Shown: in pieces, positions 15,984-24,569 of the stretch | Position numbering within the stretch: the stretch's first letter is position 1 | Layout of the letters: each line of letters starts with the position of its first letter | DNA from: Chloroflexi bacterium RBG_13_53_26 | GTDB taxonomy: Bacteria; Chloroflexota; Dehalococcoidia; UBA2247; RBG-13-53-26 | Direction: 5' to 3' | DNA length: 34,406 nt | Assembly: GCA_001795035.1 (NCBI GenBank) | Contig: MGMW01000112.1 | Span: 1-34,406, forward strand | Position numbers and translations under genes: made by a program | The notes under the pieces: generated by a model | What the model saw: only the letters and a program-made list of their open reading frames with translations | Told to the model about the DNA's origin: nothing | The model's database searches: none

Positions 15984-17546
15984 ATGGCCCTTCGCGGAGA
16001 TATTTACAGATTGTTTGAAAGTGTTGTCGGCCCTGAGAACATATCAGACGATCCGGCGGTGCTCAGATCATACATGTATCAGCCGTTTGGAGCCAAGGAG
16101 GGCGTGTGGGCCGATATCTCGCCTGCGGCCGTTATCATGCCCTCGAGCACTGAGGAGGTCGTTGCCATAGCCAAAATCTGCAATAGATACGGCATTGTGT
16201 TCAAGGCCATGAGCACCGGGTGGGGCATGCACAACCTGCCGGGAGTTGAGGGTGCAGTGTCTCTTGACCTGCGCCGCATGAATCGCATCCTCGAGATAGA
16301 CGAAAAAAACATGTACGCTGTTGTCGAGCCACACGTGATCTGTATGCAACTCCAGGTAGAGGCAATGAAAAAGGGCCTGAACTGCCACATTATCGGCGCA
16401 GGATCCAATACATCGGTGCTGGCCAGTGCGACTTCAGTGGTTGGCTACGGACCGGATGGACTGAGTATGGGGTTCAGCGGGCGCAATCTTCTTGGGGTAG
16501 AATGGGTACTTCCTACCGGCGATGTTCTCAAGCTAGGATCCCTAGGTGCAGACTCGGGCTGGTTCTGCGGCGATGGTCCAGGCCCCAGCCTGCGAGGCAT
16601 AATGAGGGGTTGGGAAGGAGCTTGGGGAGGCCTCGGCGTTTTCACCAAAGGTGCTGTTAAGCTGTTCCACTGGAACGGGCCGACTGAACTAGAGATGAAG
16701 CGAACACCTCCAAATTACGTACTCAAGGAGCCTCTCAGGTTTTTCAAAGTTTCGCTGTTCAGTTTCTCCACTATCGAGAAACTCGCAGAGGCAGCCCTGA
16801 AGTTAGGGGAGGCAGAGATCGGATACTTCATTTCGCGGCTAAGCCCGTCCTTTGTTGGCCTGCAGTTGGCTTCTGGTGCGAATTACGTTGCCACATGGAA
16901 TACGGGCATGCTTCAGCAAATGCTGAAGTATGCCTTCCTCTTTGTTATCTTCGCTAACTCTGAGAGGGAGTTTGAGTATCAGCAAAAATTGCTGGCGCAG
17001 ATTCTTGAAGAGACCGACGGTCAGACTTCGCCAATATCTGAGACCAAGGAGATGCAGGAGCAGACTTCAACAGCCGTAATCAAAGTGGATGCAGTTGTAC
17101 GCTCATGCTTCCGAACTACAGGGGGGTTCAATACATCTTTCGGCTCTATGGATACTGTGGACTTGGCCATGAATCAGATCAAGGCAGGTACGGAACTTAA
17201 AGACAAGTACATCAATAAGGGCGTCATCATGGACGACGGAGGAGACAATTCCGCCACATTAGCGTTTGACCAGGGACATCTTGCCTATACTGAAATGTTG
17301 ATTATGTACGATCACCACGACCGTGATTCTGCAGAAGGTGCCTGTCAGTATCTGGCTGAGTCAAATCAGGCGTGTTTGGACAAGAAGCTCGGACCACCAA
17401 TATTCCAGATCTCGCAGATCGGCAAGGGGAAGCACGGGGCTTTCGGGCCCGCATGTTTCAATTATGATAGCTGGCTGCGCAAAATCAAAGGAGAATTTGA
17501 CCCGAACAATACGTCCGATCCTACTGCCTACGCATCGCCGGAATGA
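15984..17546 (+). CDS. FAD-linked oxidase (GlcD-like), second of two
   Basis: A 520-residue flavoprotein related to the first oxidase: both begin with a GPENISDDPAVL/GADNVIDDPTVL block and end with FDPNN. It has PAAVIMPSSTEEVVAIAKI, a loop VFKAMSTGWGMHN in the FAD phosphate-binding position, VSLDLRRMNRIL and a long middle insertion rich in Met and aromatic residues. Its C-terminus lacks the NPGK end and finishes TSDPTAYASPE, so it may be a subunit that has diverged as GlcE has from GlcD. The ATG at 15984 lies five bases after AAGGAGG; the earlier in-frame start at 15963 has no site. Substrate unknown. Confidence 0.88.
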   Translation: MALRGDIYRLFESVVGPENISDDPAVLRSYMYQPFGAKEGVWADISPAAVIMPSSTEEVVAIAKICNRYGIVFKAMSTGWGMHNLPGVEGAVSLDLRRMNRILEIDEKNMYAVVEPHVICMQLQVEAMKKGLNCHIIGAGSNTSVLASATSVVGYGPDGLSMGFSGRNLLGVEWVLPTGDVLKLGSLGADSGWFCGDGPGPSLRGIMRGWEGAWGGLGVFTKGAVKLFHWNGPTELEMKRTPPNYVLKEPLRFFKVSLFSFSTIEKLAEAALKLGEAEIGYFISRLSPSFVGLQLASGANYVATWNTGMLQQMLKYAFLFVIFANSEREFEYQQKLLAQILEETDGQTSPISETKEMQEQTSTAVIKVDAVVRSCFRTTGGFNTSFGSMDTVDLAMNQIKAGTELKDKYINKGVIMDDGGDNSATLAFDQGHLAYTEMLIMYDHHDRDSAEGACQYLAESNQACLDKKLGPPIFQISQIGKGKHGAFGPACFNYDSWLRKIKGEFDPNNTSDPTAYASPE

Positions 17547-17618
17547 TGATATTAACTACCTCACCCGGCATTCGACCGCAATCCGTGAATAGTCTCAGTA
17601 TTCGAAGGAGGTGGCTAG

Positions 17619-19010
17619 ATGAATAGTTATGATCTGATTGTAGTTGGCGGCGGCCCTGGAGGTAGCGCCGCAGCCAAGGAGGCCGCTGACAGCGGACTCA
17701 AGGTAATCGTCTTCGAGCGGGGGAGGTTCTGCGGCGAGAAAAATTCATCAGGCTTCGGATTGTCGCCCAAGGCTGCTCGGGATTTTGACTACATCAGGGA
17801 ACTCGATGTGCCCTCACTGTGGCCCACCAAGTTCGGCATGATGCACATCGTCGAACCCCAACCATCAAATGCAGATCGGATGACCTGGGGGCTGACACCG
17901 CCAAGGCGTAGCAGCTACCCACAGGCCAGCGAGTACATGGTGCAGATGATGTACCGGGCTGAGTTCGACCAGTGGATGATGGAGAAGGCCACCTCAGCAG
18001 GAGCAGAGTTAAAGCTTACTACCCTGATCACCAACGTTCTTCGGGATGGCGAACAAGTGGTAGGTGTGATAGACAACGAAGGCAACCAATATCAGGCACC
18101 GGTGGTGATTGCAGCAGATGGTGCTCACTCCTTGGTAGCCCAAAAGGCGGGGCTGAGAAACAAATGGGACAAGGATCAGGTTACCGTGCTGGCTACTGTC
18201 GATTTCGAAGCAGATTCAGAGCGGATTGCCGAATACTGCGGTGACACAAACGTCCACATTTTCATGGGGCCAGACCGAGGAGGGTATGTGTGCGTTTTCC
18301 GAAACGGATTCCACGTAGGTTCCCGACCCGCCAAGACCCTGTTGAGTGAAATAGACGCGGGCCGTAACTTGTCCACCACATCTATCACCGACAACACACG
18401 ACTGGATTTTGTCCAGCGCCTGATCAAGGCTACTAGAGCTGAGCCTCGAGAGTTCCAGCTTCACTTTCTGCCCTGGCTAAAAAGATTCAACGAGAGAATC
18501 TATACCGGGGGACTCATGCTCACCGGTGACGCTGCGGGAGTCCCTGAGCCGTTTATGGCAGAAGGAGTGTGGCAGGCGATGTATTCGTCGAGGCTGGCGG
18601 CTCAAGTTGCTCTGCGAGCGCACAAAGACAAAGACTTTTCTAAAGCATATCTGAGCCAATATATGGAGGAACTCAAAATGTCGCCCGTGGGAGTTGATTT
18701 CATGGCCGGCACGGAGTTAAGGGACTTCTTTTCCGAGTGGACCTCACAGACATTCTACGATCTGTTCGATAACCTGGCGGATGCCATGTTCTATGGAATG
18801 CTCACCATGGCCGAACCTCATGCTCAGGGAATGTTGCGCGTGCCCGCAATACTCGTGGATATGATCCCACAACTGCTTTTCCTGACGCGCTACTACTTCC
18901 CCATAGCAGAGGAAGCCTCGAGGGAAAAGATTACCAACTTCCTAGCAGGGATGAAGATGATGGCCCCTATACTTAAGAGCATGATGCCACCGGCAGCAGG
19001 AGGAAAGTAA
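17619..19010 (+). CDS. FixC-like flavoprotein (ETF:quinone-oxidoreductase type)
   Basis: A 463-residue FAD enzyme of the geranylgeranyl-reductase/FixC group. The N-terminal VVGGGPGGSAAAKEAADSG is the dinucleotide fold. It is followed by ERGRFCGEKNSSGFGLSP, AEFDQWMMEKA, VIAADGAHSLVAQKAG, and LTGDAAGVPEPF, the conserved GD motif that contacts FAD. It lacks the [4Fe-4S] domain of full ETF-QO; that domain is supplied by the adjacent ferredoxin gene, as in FixCX. Membrane association and quinone reduction are inferred from the family. A strong GGAGGT lies six bases before the ATG. It starts 72 bases after the second oxidase. Confidence 0.9.
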   Translation: MNSYDLIVVGGGPGGSAAAKEAADSGLKVIVFERGRFCGEKNSSGFGLSPKAARDFDYIRELDVPSLWPTKFGMMHIVEPQPSNADRMTWGLTPPRRSSYPQASEYMVQMMYRAEFDQWMMEKATSAGAELKLTTLITNVLRDGEQVVGVIDNEGNQYQAPVVIAADGAHSLVAQKAGLRNKWDKDQVTVLATVDFEADSERIAEYCGDTNVHIFMGPDRGGYVCVFRNGFHVGSRPAKTLLSEIDAGRNLSTTSITDNTRLDFVQRLIKATRAEPREFQLHFLPWLKRFNERIYTGGLMLTGDAAGVPEPFMAEGVWQAMYSSRLAAQVALRAHKDKDFSKAYLSQYMEELKMSPVGVDFMAGTELRDFFSEWTSQTFYDLFDNLADAMFYGMLTMAEPHAQGMLRVPAILVDMIPQLLFLTRYYFPIAEEASREKITNFLAGMKMMAPILKSMMPPAAGGK

Positions 19011-19012
19011 CC

Positions 19013-19291
19013 ATGGAGAAACATCCAATACAGAAAAGAGAGTTGGTAACAGTGATTGAATCACCTGTCGACTTTATCAGGGTCGATCAAGAGAAGTGCG
19101 TCGGCTGCAAGAACTGTGTGATAATCTGTGGCATGGATTTGTGGAGAATGAGTAACGGCAAAGCTTTGTTGGCCTCCGACTACAAGAGGTTCTGTACCGA
19201 GTGCGCTTCCTGCTATACCGTTTGCGACTACAATGCAATCGAGTTCACCTTCCCACCGCCAGGGTATGGCATTGTGTACGAGAAAGGCTGA
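19013..19291 (+). CDS. FixX-like ferredoxin with two [4Fe-4S] motifs
   Basis: A 92-residue protein that starts two bases after the fixC-like stop, so the two are coupled. Cys29-x2-Cys32-x2-Cys35-x3-Cys39 and Cys61-x2-Cys64-x2-Cys67-x3-Cys71 are both complete. Classical FixX has a degenerate first motif; here both could bind [4Fe-4S]. CDYNAIEFTFPPPGYGIVYEKG is typical of the FixX end. It probably passes electrons from an ETF to the FixC-like flavoprotein. Confidence 0.9.
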   Translation: MEKHPIQKRELVTVIESPVDFIRVDQEKCVGCKNCVIICGMDLWRMSNGKALLASDYKRFCTECASCYTVCDYNAIEFTFPPPGYGIVYEKG

Positions 19292-19330
19292 TCTGAGGAC
19301 TTTGGGATCGAACCGACTCATTGATAATGA

Positions 19331-19336
19331 TATAAT
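19331..19336 (+). promoter_or_regulatory. TATAAT box nine bases before the amidohydrolase start
   Basis: The sequence reads GATATAATCTCTGCAAC and then GTG. The perfect -10 hexamer would place transcription initiation at or next to the start codon, and no Shine-Dalgarno is present, so the mRNA could be leaderless. No good -35 at 16-18 bases is seen. Confidence 0.4.
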
Positions 19337-19345
19337 CTCTGCAAC

Positions 19346-20188
19346 GTGATAGTTGATTTCCATACCCATATCTTCCCGCCGGAGATGAAGAATCGACACC
19401 AGGACTATCTGCGCGATGATGTCCTGTTCTCTGAGCTCTATTCCTCTCCCAAGGCCAAAATTGCCACCGCTGAAGACCTTATCTCCAGCATGGATAATTC
19501 CGGGGTCGATTTGTCAGTGATACTGAATGCAGGCTGGACAAGTCATGAGGCCTGTGTTCGAACAAACGACTATATTCTCGATGCAGCAGCACGCTACCCA
19601 AAGCGTCTGATTCCCTTCTGTGCTATACAGCCGAAGGTCGGGGAGGCAGCAATAGTGGAACTGGAACGCTGTGTCAGGGGTGGGGCGAAGGGGATTGGAG
19701 AGATGAGGTCAGATACTCAGGGCTTCGACTTGGCAGACAAAGAGGTGATGGGGCCCGTTGTCGAAGTGGCCAGGAAACACAGCTTGATCTTCCTCACCCA
19801 TGCCTCAGAGCCTGTAGGACATCAATACCCGGGGAAGGGCAAGATTACGCCGGATGTTCTATATCGCTTTATCTCGACCTTCCCTGAACTTACTGTCGTC
19901 TGTGCTCACTGGGGTGGCGGCCTACCCTTCTACGCTTTGATGCCTGAGGTGGCTTCTGCCCTGACCAACACCTTCTTCGATACCGCTGCTACGCCTTTCC
20001 TTTACCAGCCTCATATCTTCAAGCACGTCGTGGAGATTTTGGGCGCTGACAAGATACTCCTTGGCAGTGACAATCCCCTGATCTCACCCGAGAGGGTGAC
20101 GAAGCAGATCGAGTCTACTGGTCTGCCTGCAGAGGCAAAGGCCATGATCCTTGGGGGAAACGCACAGAGGCTGCTGGGATGGAGCTAG
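19346..20188 (+). CDS. Amidohydrolase family protein (TIM-barrel metal hydrolase)
   Basis: A 280-residue protein of the amidohydrolase-2 (ACMSD-like) family. FHTHIFP carries the first metal-binding His pair (6 and 8). LTHASEP and CAHWGGG supply further His, and LLGSDNPL gives the catalytic Asp. Family members hydrolyse or decarboxylate small aromatic or cyclic substrates with zinc. It follows the ferredoxin by 54 bases but has its own TATAAT, so it may or may not belong to that operon. It starts with GTG and has no Shine-Dalgarno. Its end overlaps the thpR start by ten bases. Confidence 0.88.
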   Translation: MIVDFHTHIFPPEMKNRHQDYLRDDVLFSELYSSPKAKIATAEDLISSMDNSGVDLSVILNAGWTSHEACVRTNDYILDAAARYPKRLIPFCAIQPKVGEAAIVELERCVRGGAKGIGEMRSDTQGFDLADKEVMGPVVEVARKHSLIFLTHASEPVGHQYPGKGKITPDVLYRFISTFPELTVVCAHWGGGLPFYALMPEVASALTNTFFDTAATPFLYQPHIFKHVVEILGADKILLGSDNPLISPERVTKQIESTGLPAEAKAMILGGNAQRLLGWS

Positions 20189-20766
20189 TCCGCAGTTTCA
20201 TCGCTATTGAACTCCCGCAAGAGATAAAGGCCGAGCTTACTGCAATGGAGGAGAACCTCAAGGCAAGACGGCATCCCTTTGTGAAGTGGGTCGATCCAGA
20301 GAGCATTCACCTTACCCTCAAGTTCCTGGGCAGTGTAGCCCTGGACACCATACCGCAAATAGTCGAAGCAATGACCAGGATAGCCCAACCAGCATCGCCG
20401 TTTTCCCTGCAAGTGAGGGGGGCAGGCGCCTTCCCCAATTGGCAGCGGCCGCAGGTCATCTGGGTGGGGATCGGGGGCGAAATAGGCAGGTTAGCTGCGT
20501 TGCAGAAGGAGTTGGAGGCTGCCCTGTCTCCACTGGGTTTTCCACCTGAGTCCCGGGCTTTCAGCCCGCATCTGACTCTGGGAAGGCTCAGGGACCGCGT
20601 ATCTCCTGAAGATAGGCGAAGATTTGGCCAATGGGCTGAGTCTGTGAAGTTTGAAGTCAGCCCATCCTTCGAGGTTGATGCCCTCAGGTTGATGAAGAGC
20701 CAGTTGACCCCTGATGGCCCCATCTACTCCGGGCTTAGCTCTGTACATCTGACGGGCCAGGGCTGA
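20179..20766 (+). CDS. thpR: RNA 2',3'-cyclic phosphodiesterase (LigT family)
   Basis: A 195-residue member of the 2H phosphoesterase superfamily, which opens 2',3'-cyclic phosphates on RNA ends. The two catalytic HxT motifs are plain: IHLTLKFLG (His44, Thr46) and PHLTLGRLR in the C-terminal half. It begins RSFIAIELPQE, as is typical. The ATG lies inside the end of the amidohydrolase, indicating coupling. It is convergent with selB, 27 bases away, with no clear terminator between. Confidence 0.93.
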   Translation: MELVRSFIAIELPQEIKAELTAMEENLKARRHPFVKWVDPESIHLTLKFLGSVALDTIPQIVEAMTRIAQPASPFSLQVRGAGAFPNWQRPQVIWVGIGGEIGRLAALQKELEAALSPLGFPPESRAFSPHLTLGRLRDRVSPEDRRRFGQWAESVKFEVSPSFEVDALRLMKSQLTPDGPIYSGLSSVHLTGQG

Positions 20767-20792
20767 TCTCCTCTGCAAAGCCGGCGTCGCGT

Positions 20793-22649
20793 TTATCTCA
20801 GCACCCGTTCGTCGCCAACACGTCGGGTGATCTTCTGCTCATCAAGGTGTTCCATCAGAGCCAGGGCGTACTTGCGGCTGGTTTGAAAGAGATCGCGCAC
20901 TTCCGCCACCGTTATCTTGCCGTGTGATTTGACGTGGGCGATAACACGTTCCACCATTTCATCATAGGCCGAGGCGGCAAAGATGACATTTTCGGCTACC
21001 TTCACTACCTTCCGTTGCTCGATCAGCAGTTCGAGCAGTTCCTGATCCATGGTTGTCTCGCTGGGCGGGGAATAGGGGTTTTGGGTCAAAGGCCTGAGGA
21101 AAGCATCTACGGCAGCCTGCTGCCCTTTTTTCAGCTCTATCCGATGAGAAGGCAGATAAACGAGTTTGCCAGCCTCCGCCAGCGCACCGTCCCGCACAAG
21201 TTGCTGCACTGCCGCAGGGAATGAGCCAGGGGGGATCGTCAGCTTGCTCTTCAGCTCCTCTTTGGGCATACCTGAACGGAGAGGGAACTGCTGATGGTAA
21301 CGCCCCACTGCTCGCGTTACTTTGTCTGTCAGACGCCGCCAACCCGTAGACGAAAAGAGCAGCGCATGAGACCCTTTGTCGCCAAGCATCACCAGCTTAC
21401 TTTCAAAAAGCAGGGATTCTATAGCCTGCTCTACTTCGGATTGAGATAGGCTGGAACGGGTCAGTAGCTCACCCATCGCCAGAGGCTCTTGGGCCTCCAG
21501 GGTTGCCAGTAGTATATCATTAGGCCCGCCCTTCTCCCTCGCAGCCAGTCCCTGAATGGTGCTCGCCTGAAAGCGGCGGTGGCGTCTTGGATAGGCATCC
21601 ACAATCTCGCCGCCACCCAGAGTGTCCTTAGAGGAGCGAATGACGAAGAGGTCACCCTTGACCACAGCCACCGGACGAGAGAGGGCTATCTGTGCCCAAC
21701 TCCTATCCCCGGGTTCAAGCTTTTCTTTTTCCAGCAATCGCACCTTTCCGATTGCCTCAAGGGCATTGCTGTGGAAAGTGATCTCGGCGTTATGTCTCAG
21801 AGGGTGAGTCACCCTGGGAAGTAGCTCTATCTTGACATCCACTACTTTTGTAGGGCGCAACCAGTCAGGGGTGGTCAACACATCGCCACGCTCCAGTTGA
21901 GCCGTGGACAGGCCTGACAGGTTAGCTGCCACTCTGCTTCCGGGGGAAGCGGTTTCCACCTTCCTTTTGTGGGTCTGGAGCCCGCGCAGGCGTGCCTTGA
22001 AGCGAGACGGGAGTATTTCTACCTCCTGTCCCACCATGAGGTTTCCGTCCACAAGCGTCCCTGTCACTACAGTGCCGAAGCCGGCGATGGTGAATACCCG
22101 GTCAATGGGAAGCCTCGGTCTGCCGACGTCCCTTTTGGGTTGGGTGGCGTCCAGAAGACGATCAATGGTAGCCACAAGTTCAGGCAGACCTTCTCCGGTT
22201 ACCGCAGACACGCCGATGATGGGGGCTGGAGCCAGAGCAGTGCCAGCTATGACCTCTTTGACCTCCATGGTGACCAACTCCAGTAGTTCCTGATCTACCA
22301 GGTCCTTCTTGGTGATAACGACAATCCCCTTTTCCAGACGAAGCAGGTCGAGGATGGCCAGATGCTCCCTCGTCTGCGGCATCACACCCTCATCGGCAGC
22401 GATGACCAGCAGGGCCAGATCGATACCCCCCACCCCAGCCAGCATATTCTTGATGAACCTCTCATGCCCTGGAACATCGACGATGCTGACTTCCCGACCA
22501 CTGGGCAACTTCAGCCAGGCAAAGCCGAGGTCGATAGTCATGCCCCGCTCTTTCTCTTCGGTCAGGCGGTCGGGGTCGATACCGGTTAGCGCCTCAACCA
22601 GGCGGGATTTGCCATGGTCTACGTGGCCAGCCGTGCCAAGAACAAACAT
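20793..22649 (-). CDS. selB: Selenocysteine-specific elongation factor
   Basis: SelB brings Sec-tRNA to the ribosome at UGA codons followed by a SECIS hairpin. Residues 1-170 form the EF-Tu-like GTPase: GTAGHVDHGKS (8-15), the RGMTIDLGFAW switch, VDVPGHERF and the NKxD-equivalent TKKDL. Beta-barrel domains follow, and the C-terminal 250 residues contain winged-helix repeats (REVRDLFQTSRKYALALMEHLDE) that bind the SECIS. The 618-residue length is normal. It starts three bases after the selD stop, so it is co-translated with selD. Here selD itself depends on SelB. Confidence 0.96.
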   Translation of the reverse strand: MFVLGTAGHVDHGKSRLVEALTGIDPDRLTEEKERGMTIDLGFAWLKLPSGREVSIVDVPGHERFIKNMLAGVGGIDLALLVIAADEGVMPQTREHLAILDLLRLEKGIVVITKKDLVDQELLELVTMEVKEVIAGTALAPAPIIGVSAVTGEGLPELVATIDRLLDATQPKRDVGRPRLPIDRVFTIAGFGTVVTGTLVDGNLMVGQEVEILPSRFKARLRGLQTHKRKVETASPGSRVAANLSGLSTAQLERGDVLTTPDWLRPTKVVDVKIELLPRVTHPLRHNAEITFHSNALEAIGKVRLLEKEKLEPGDRSWAQIALSRPVAVVKGDLFVIRSSKDTLGGGEIVDAYPRRHRRFQASTIQGLAAREKGGPNDILLATLEAQEPLAMGELLTRSSLSQSEVEQAIESLLFESKLVMLGDKGSHALLFSSTGWRRLTDKVTRAVGRYHQQFPLRSGMPKEELKSKLTIPPGSFPAAVQQLVRDGALAEAGKLVYLPSHRIELKKGQQAAVDAFLRPLTQNPYSPPSETTMDQELLELLIEQRKVVKVAENVIFAASAYDEMVERVIAHVKSHGKITVAEVRDLFQTSRKYALALMEHLDEQKITRRVGDERVLR

Positions 22650-22652
22650 ACC

Positions 22653-23705
22653 CTACCCCTCTATGATGATCATTTCCTTGGGTTGCCCTACTACCTCTCC
22701 AACAATTCTAGCCTCAACCACGCCAGCTTTGTGCAATCTGGAAAGCAATAGGTCTGCTTTGGCAGCGCTGACCGCGATGAACAAACCACCGGAAGTTTGT
22801 GGATCGAAGAGGACGTCTTGCACATATTCTGGGACTTCAGTTGCCTTCTTCACCATGCTGGAACGGAACTCCTTGTTACGGTATGTGCCTCCAGGGATCA
22901 TTCCCATCTGGGCAAACTCTATGGCCTCAGCAAACACGGGGACAGAAGCAGCGCGAATCTTCATACCGATCTCACTGTCCTGGATCATTTCACAGGCATG
23001 TCCCAGAAGGCCAAAACCTGTGATATCGGTACAGGCATTGACTCCGATTTCCTGCATCGCTTCGGAGGCTACCTTGTTGAGAGTGGCCATATGGCCGGCG
23101 ACTTTGGTCACGGTTTCTTCACCTGCCACCCTCCCTTTGATAGCGGTGTTGATGATGCCTGTGCCCAACGGTTTCGTCAGTATCAGCTTGTCTCCTGCCT
23201 TGGCTCCTGTCTTGGTGATCACTTTGCTTGGGTGCATGACACCAGTGACAGAGAGCCCGTATTTCAACTCCGTATCATCAACACTGTGCCCACCGACTAG
23301 CACCACACCAGCCTCCCTCATTTTCTCCAGCCCGCCCCTCAGAATTTCCCTCAATACCGATATGTCCAGAGTCTTGATGGGGAAGCAGACTACATTCATG
23401 GCGGTGAGGGGTTTGCCTCCCATGGCATAAACGTCGCTAAGGGCATTGGCCACCGCGATCTGCCCAAAGGTATAGGGATCATCGACAATGGGCGTGAAGA
23501 AGTCAATGGTCTGTATGATAGCCAGATCTTCGCTCAGCTTATACACACCAGCGTCGTCAGCCTTCTCCAGCCCCACGATGAGATTGGGGTCATGGATCAA
23601 GGGCAAGCCACACAATGCCCTGTCCAGGTCCCCTGGACCCAGCTTGGAAGCTCAACCTGCGCCGCGAACAGTCTCGGTGAGCCTGGGGTGCCCTTTGTCG
23701 TTCAT
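22653..23705 (-). CDS. selD: Selenophosphate synthetase, itself a selenoprotein (UGA at codon 18)
   Basis: SelD makes selenophosphate from selenide and ATP. A stop-to-stop reading would start only at a TTG near 23615 and miss the catalytic residue. Reading from the ATG at 23705 gives MNDKGHPRLTETVRGAG, then TGA at 23652-23654, then ASKLGPGDL, matching the family motif GAG(C/U)xxK. The UGA therefore encodes selenocysteine 18 at the catalytic position, and Lys21 is the second active-site residue. Total length is 350 residues, as expected. A SECIS-like hairpin follows. Domain 1 (TIDFFTPIVDDPYTFG, ANALSDVYAMGGKP) binds ATP and magnesium. SelD synthesis would be subject to selenium supply. The gene lies between DUF3343 and selB. 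Confidence 0.93.
23622..23654 (-). promoter_or_regulatory. UGA codon and bacterial SECIS hairpin of selD
   Basis: UGA (23652-23654) is followed after 13 bases by GTCCAGGGGACCTGGAC (23622-23638), a perfect 7-bp stem with the loop GGA. The loop begins about 20 bases after the UGA, within the 16-37 range known for bacterial SECIS elements, and carries the G residues SelB needs. Coding and structural constraints overlap here. Confidence 0.8.
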
Positions 23706-23743
23706 TTACTTCTCCTTCGACCGATTCTCACCCATATGAGGTG

Positions 23744-23971
23744 CTAGATCGGGTGAATCCCCTGAATCTCTATCTGCTTCTTCTCCAGAATAGCCTTGAC
23801 GCTCGGCTCATCTGGCCGGTCAAAGCGGAGGCAAATGCCACAGTCCGAGCTGAGTTGACGGGGTACGGGTATGAGCTTGATGGCCACGCCCGTTTTCTTG
23901 AACAGCTTCTCAGCCTGCAGGGCATTGCTCGTTGAGTAAAAGAGGACTACGCTATACTCTGCGGTTTCCAT
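23744..23971 (-). CDS. DUF3343 (putative Se/S carrier-like) protein
   Basis: A 75-residue protein with EYSVVLFYSTSNALQAEKLFKKTG, an IPVPRQLSSDCGICLRF core and a C-terminal hydrophobic strand. This is the DUF3343 pattern, a family found next to selenium genes. The Cys-Gly-x-Cys pair in SSDCGICL may bind sulfur or selenium. It lies between yedF and selD, 38 bases before selD. The ribosome binding site is weak. Its exact role is not known. Confidence 0.85.
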   Translation of the reverse strand: METAEYSVVLFYSTSNALQAEKLFKKTGVAIKLIPVPRQLSSDCGICLRFDRPDEPSVKAILEKKQIEIQGIHPI

Positions 23972-23986
23972 TCAACCATTCTATCA

Positions 23987-24568
23987 TCAAAGAGAAATGA
24001 TCTTGTCAGCGTCAAGCAATGCTGCGGTAATATCATACATGTTGGAAACGCGTCCTACCTCCACCGCCTCCTTCAGGTTATAGTACCCCAAGCAGGTACC
24101 ACACGCCAGTATCTCAACCCCCTGCTTCTCCAAAGCCCGAAGGTCACCTATCACCTCGGAGTCCCTGGCCACCAGTTTGACACCGCTGTTCATGAAGATG
24201 ATTCTGCTGGGCCTGGTTTCCGCCTCAGTCAGAGTATGCATGAAGCTGCGCATCAGCGTATTCCCCAGAATATCATCTCCCCGCCCTATGGTGTTGGATG
24301 AGATGAGGAGCACATCCGACTTAGTGGCAGGAGTGACTGAGGACTTCTCCAACCCGCTCACTTTCCTGGTCAGGTGTAGGTAAGTTGCTTCACCCTTCTT
24401 CTCCACAGATACCTGGAATCCCCGGCTGTCTGCCAGACGGGAAACATTCTGTTTAGCCGTCTCGTTATCTACGATCACAAACACTTCATCAGCTTTTTCC
24501 AACGCCTTTTTGGTCAAGACCACAGGTTGAGGACAGGCCAGACCACGCGCATCCACGTTTTCAGACAT
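23987..24568 (-). CDS. yedF: Selenium metabolism protein YedF (TusA-like plus DsrE-like)
   Basis: A 193-residue two-domain protein. Residues 1-75 are TusA-like, with the sulfur-carrying CPQP motif in VDARGLACPQPVVLTKKAL. Residues 90-193 are DsrE-like, ending with VEILACGTCLGYYNLK and its Cys pair. This fusion defines the YedF family seen with selenium loci. The start ATG at 24568 is seven bases after GAGG and overlaps the desulfurase stop region. It is thought to shuttle reduced selenium or sulfur; that is inferred from family and context. Confidence 0.92.
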   Translation of the reverse strand: MSENVDARGLACPQPVVLTKKALEKADEVFVIVDNETAKQNVSRLADSRGFQVSVEKKGEATYLHLTRKVSGLEKSSVTPATKSDVLLISSNTIGRGDDILGNTLMRSFMHTLTEAETRPSRIIFMNSGVKLVARDSEVIGDLRALEKQGVEILACGTCLGYYNLKEAVEVGRVSNMYDITAALLDADKIISL

Positions 24569-24569
24569 T

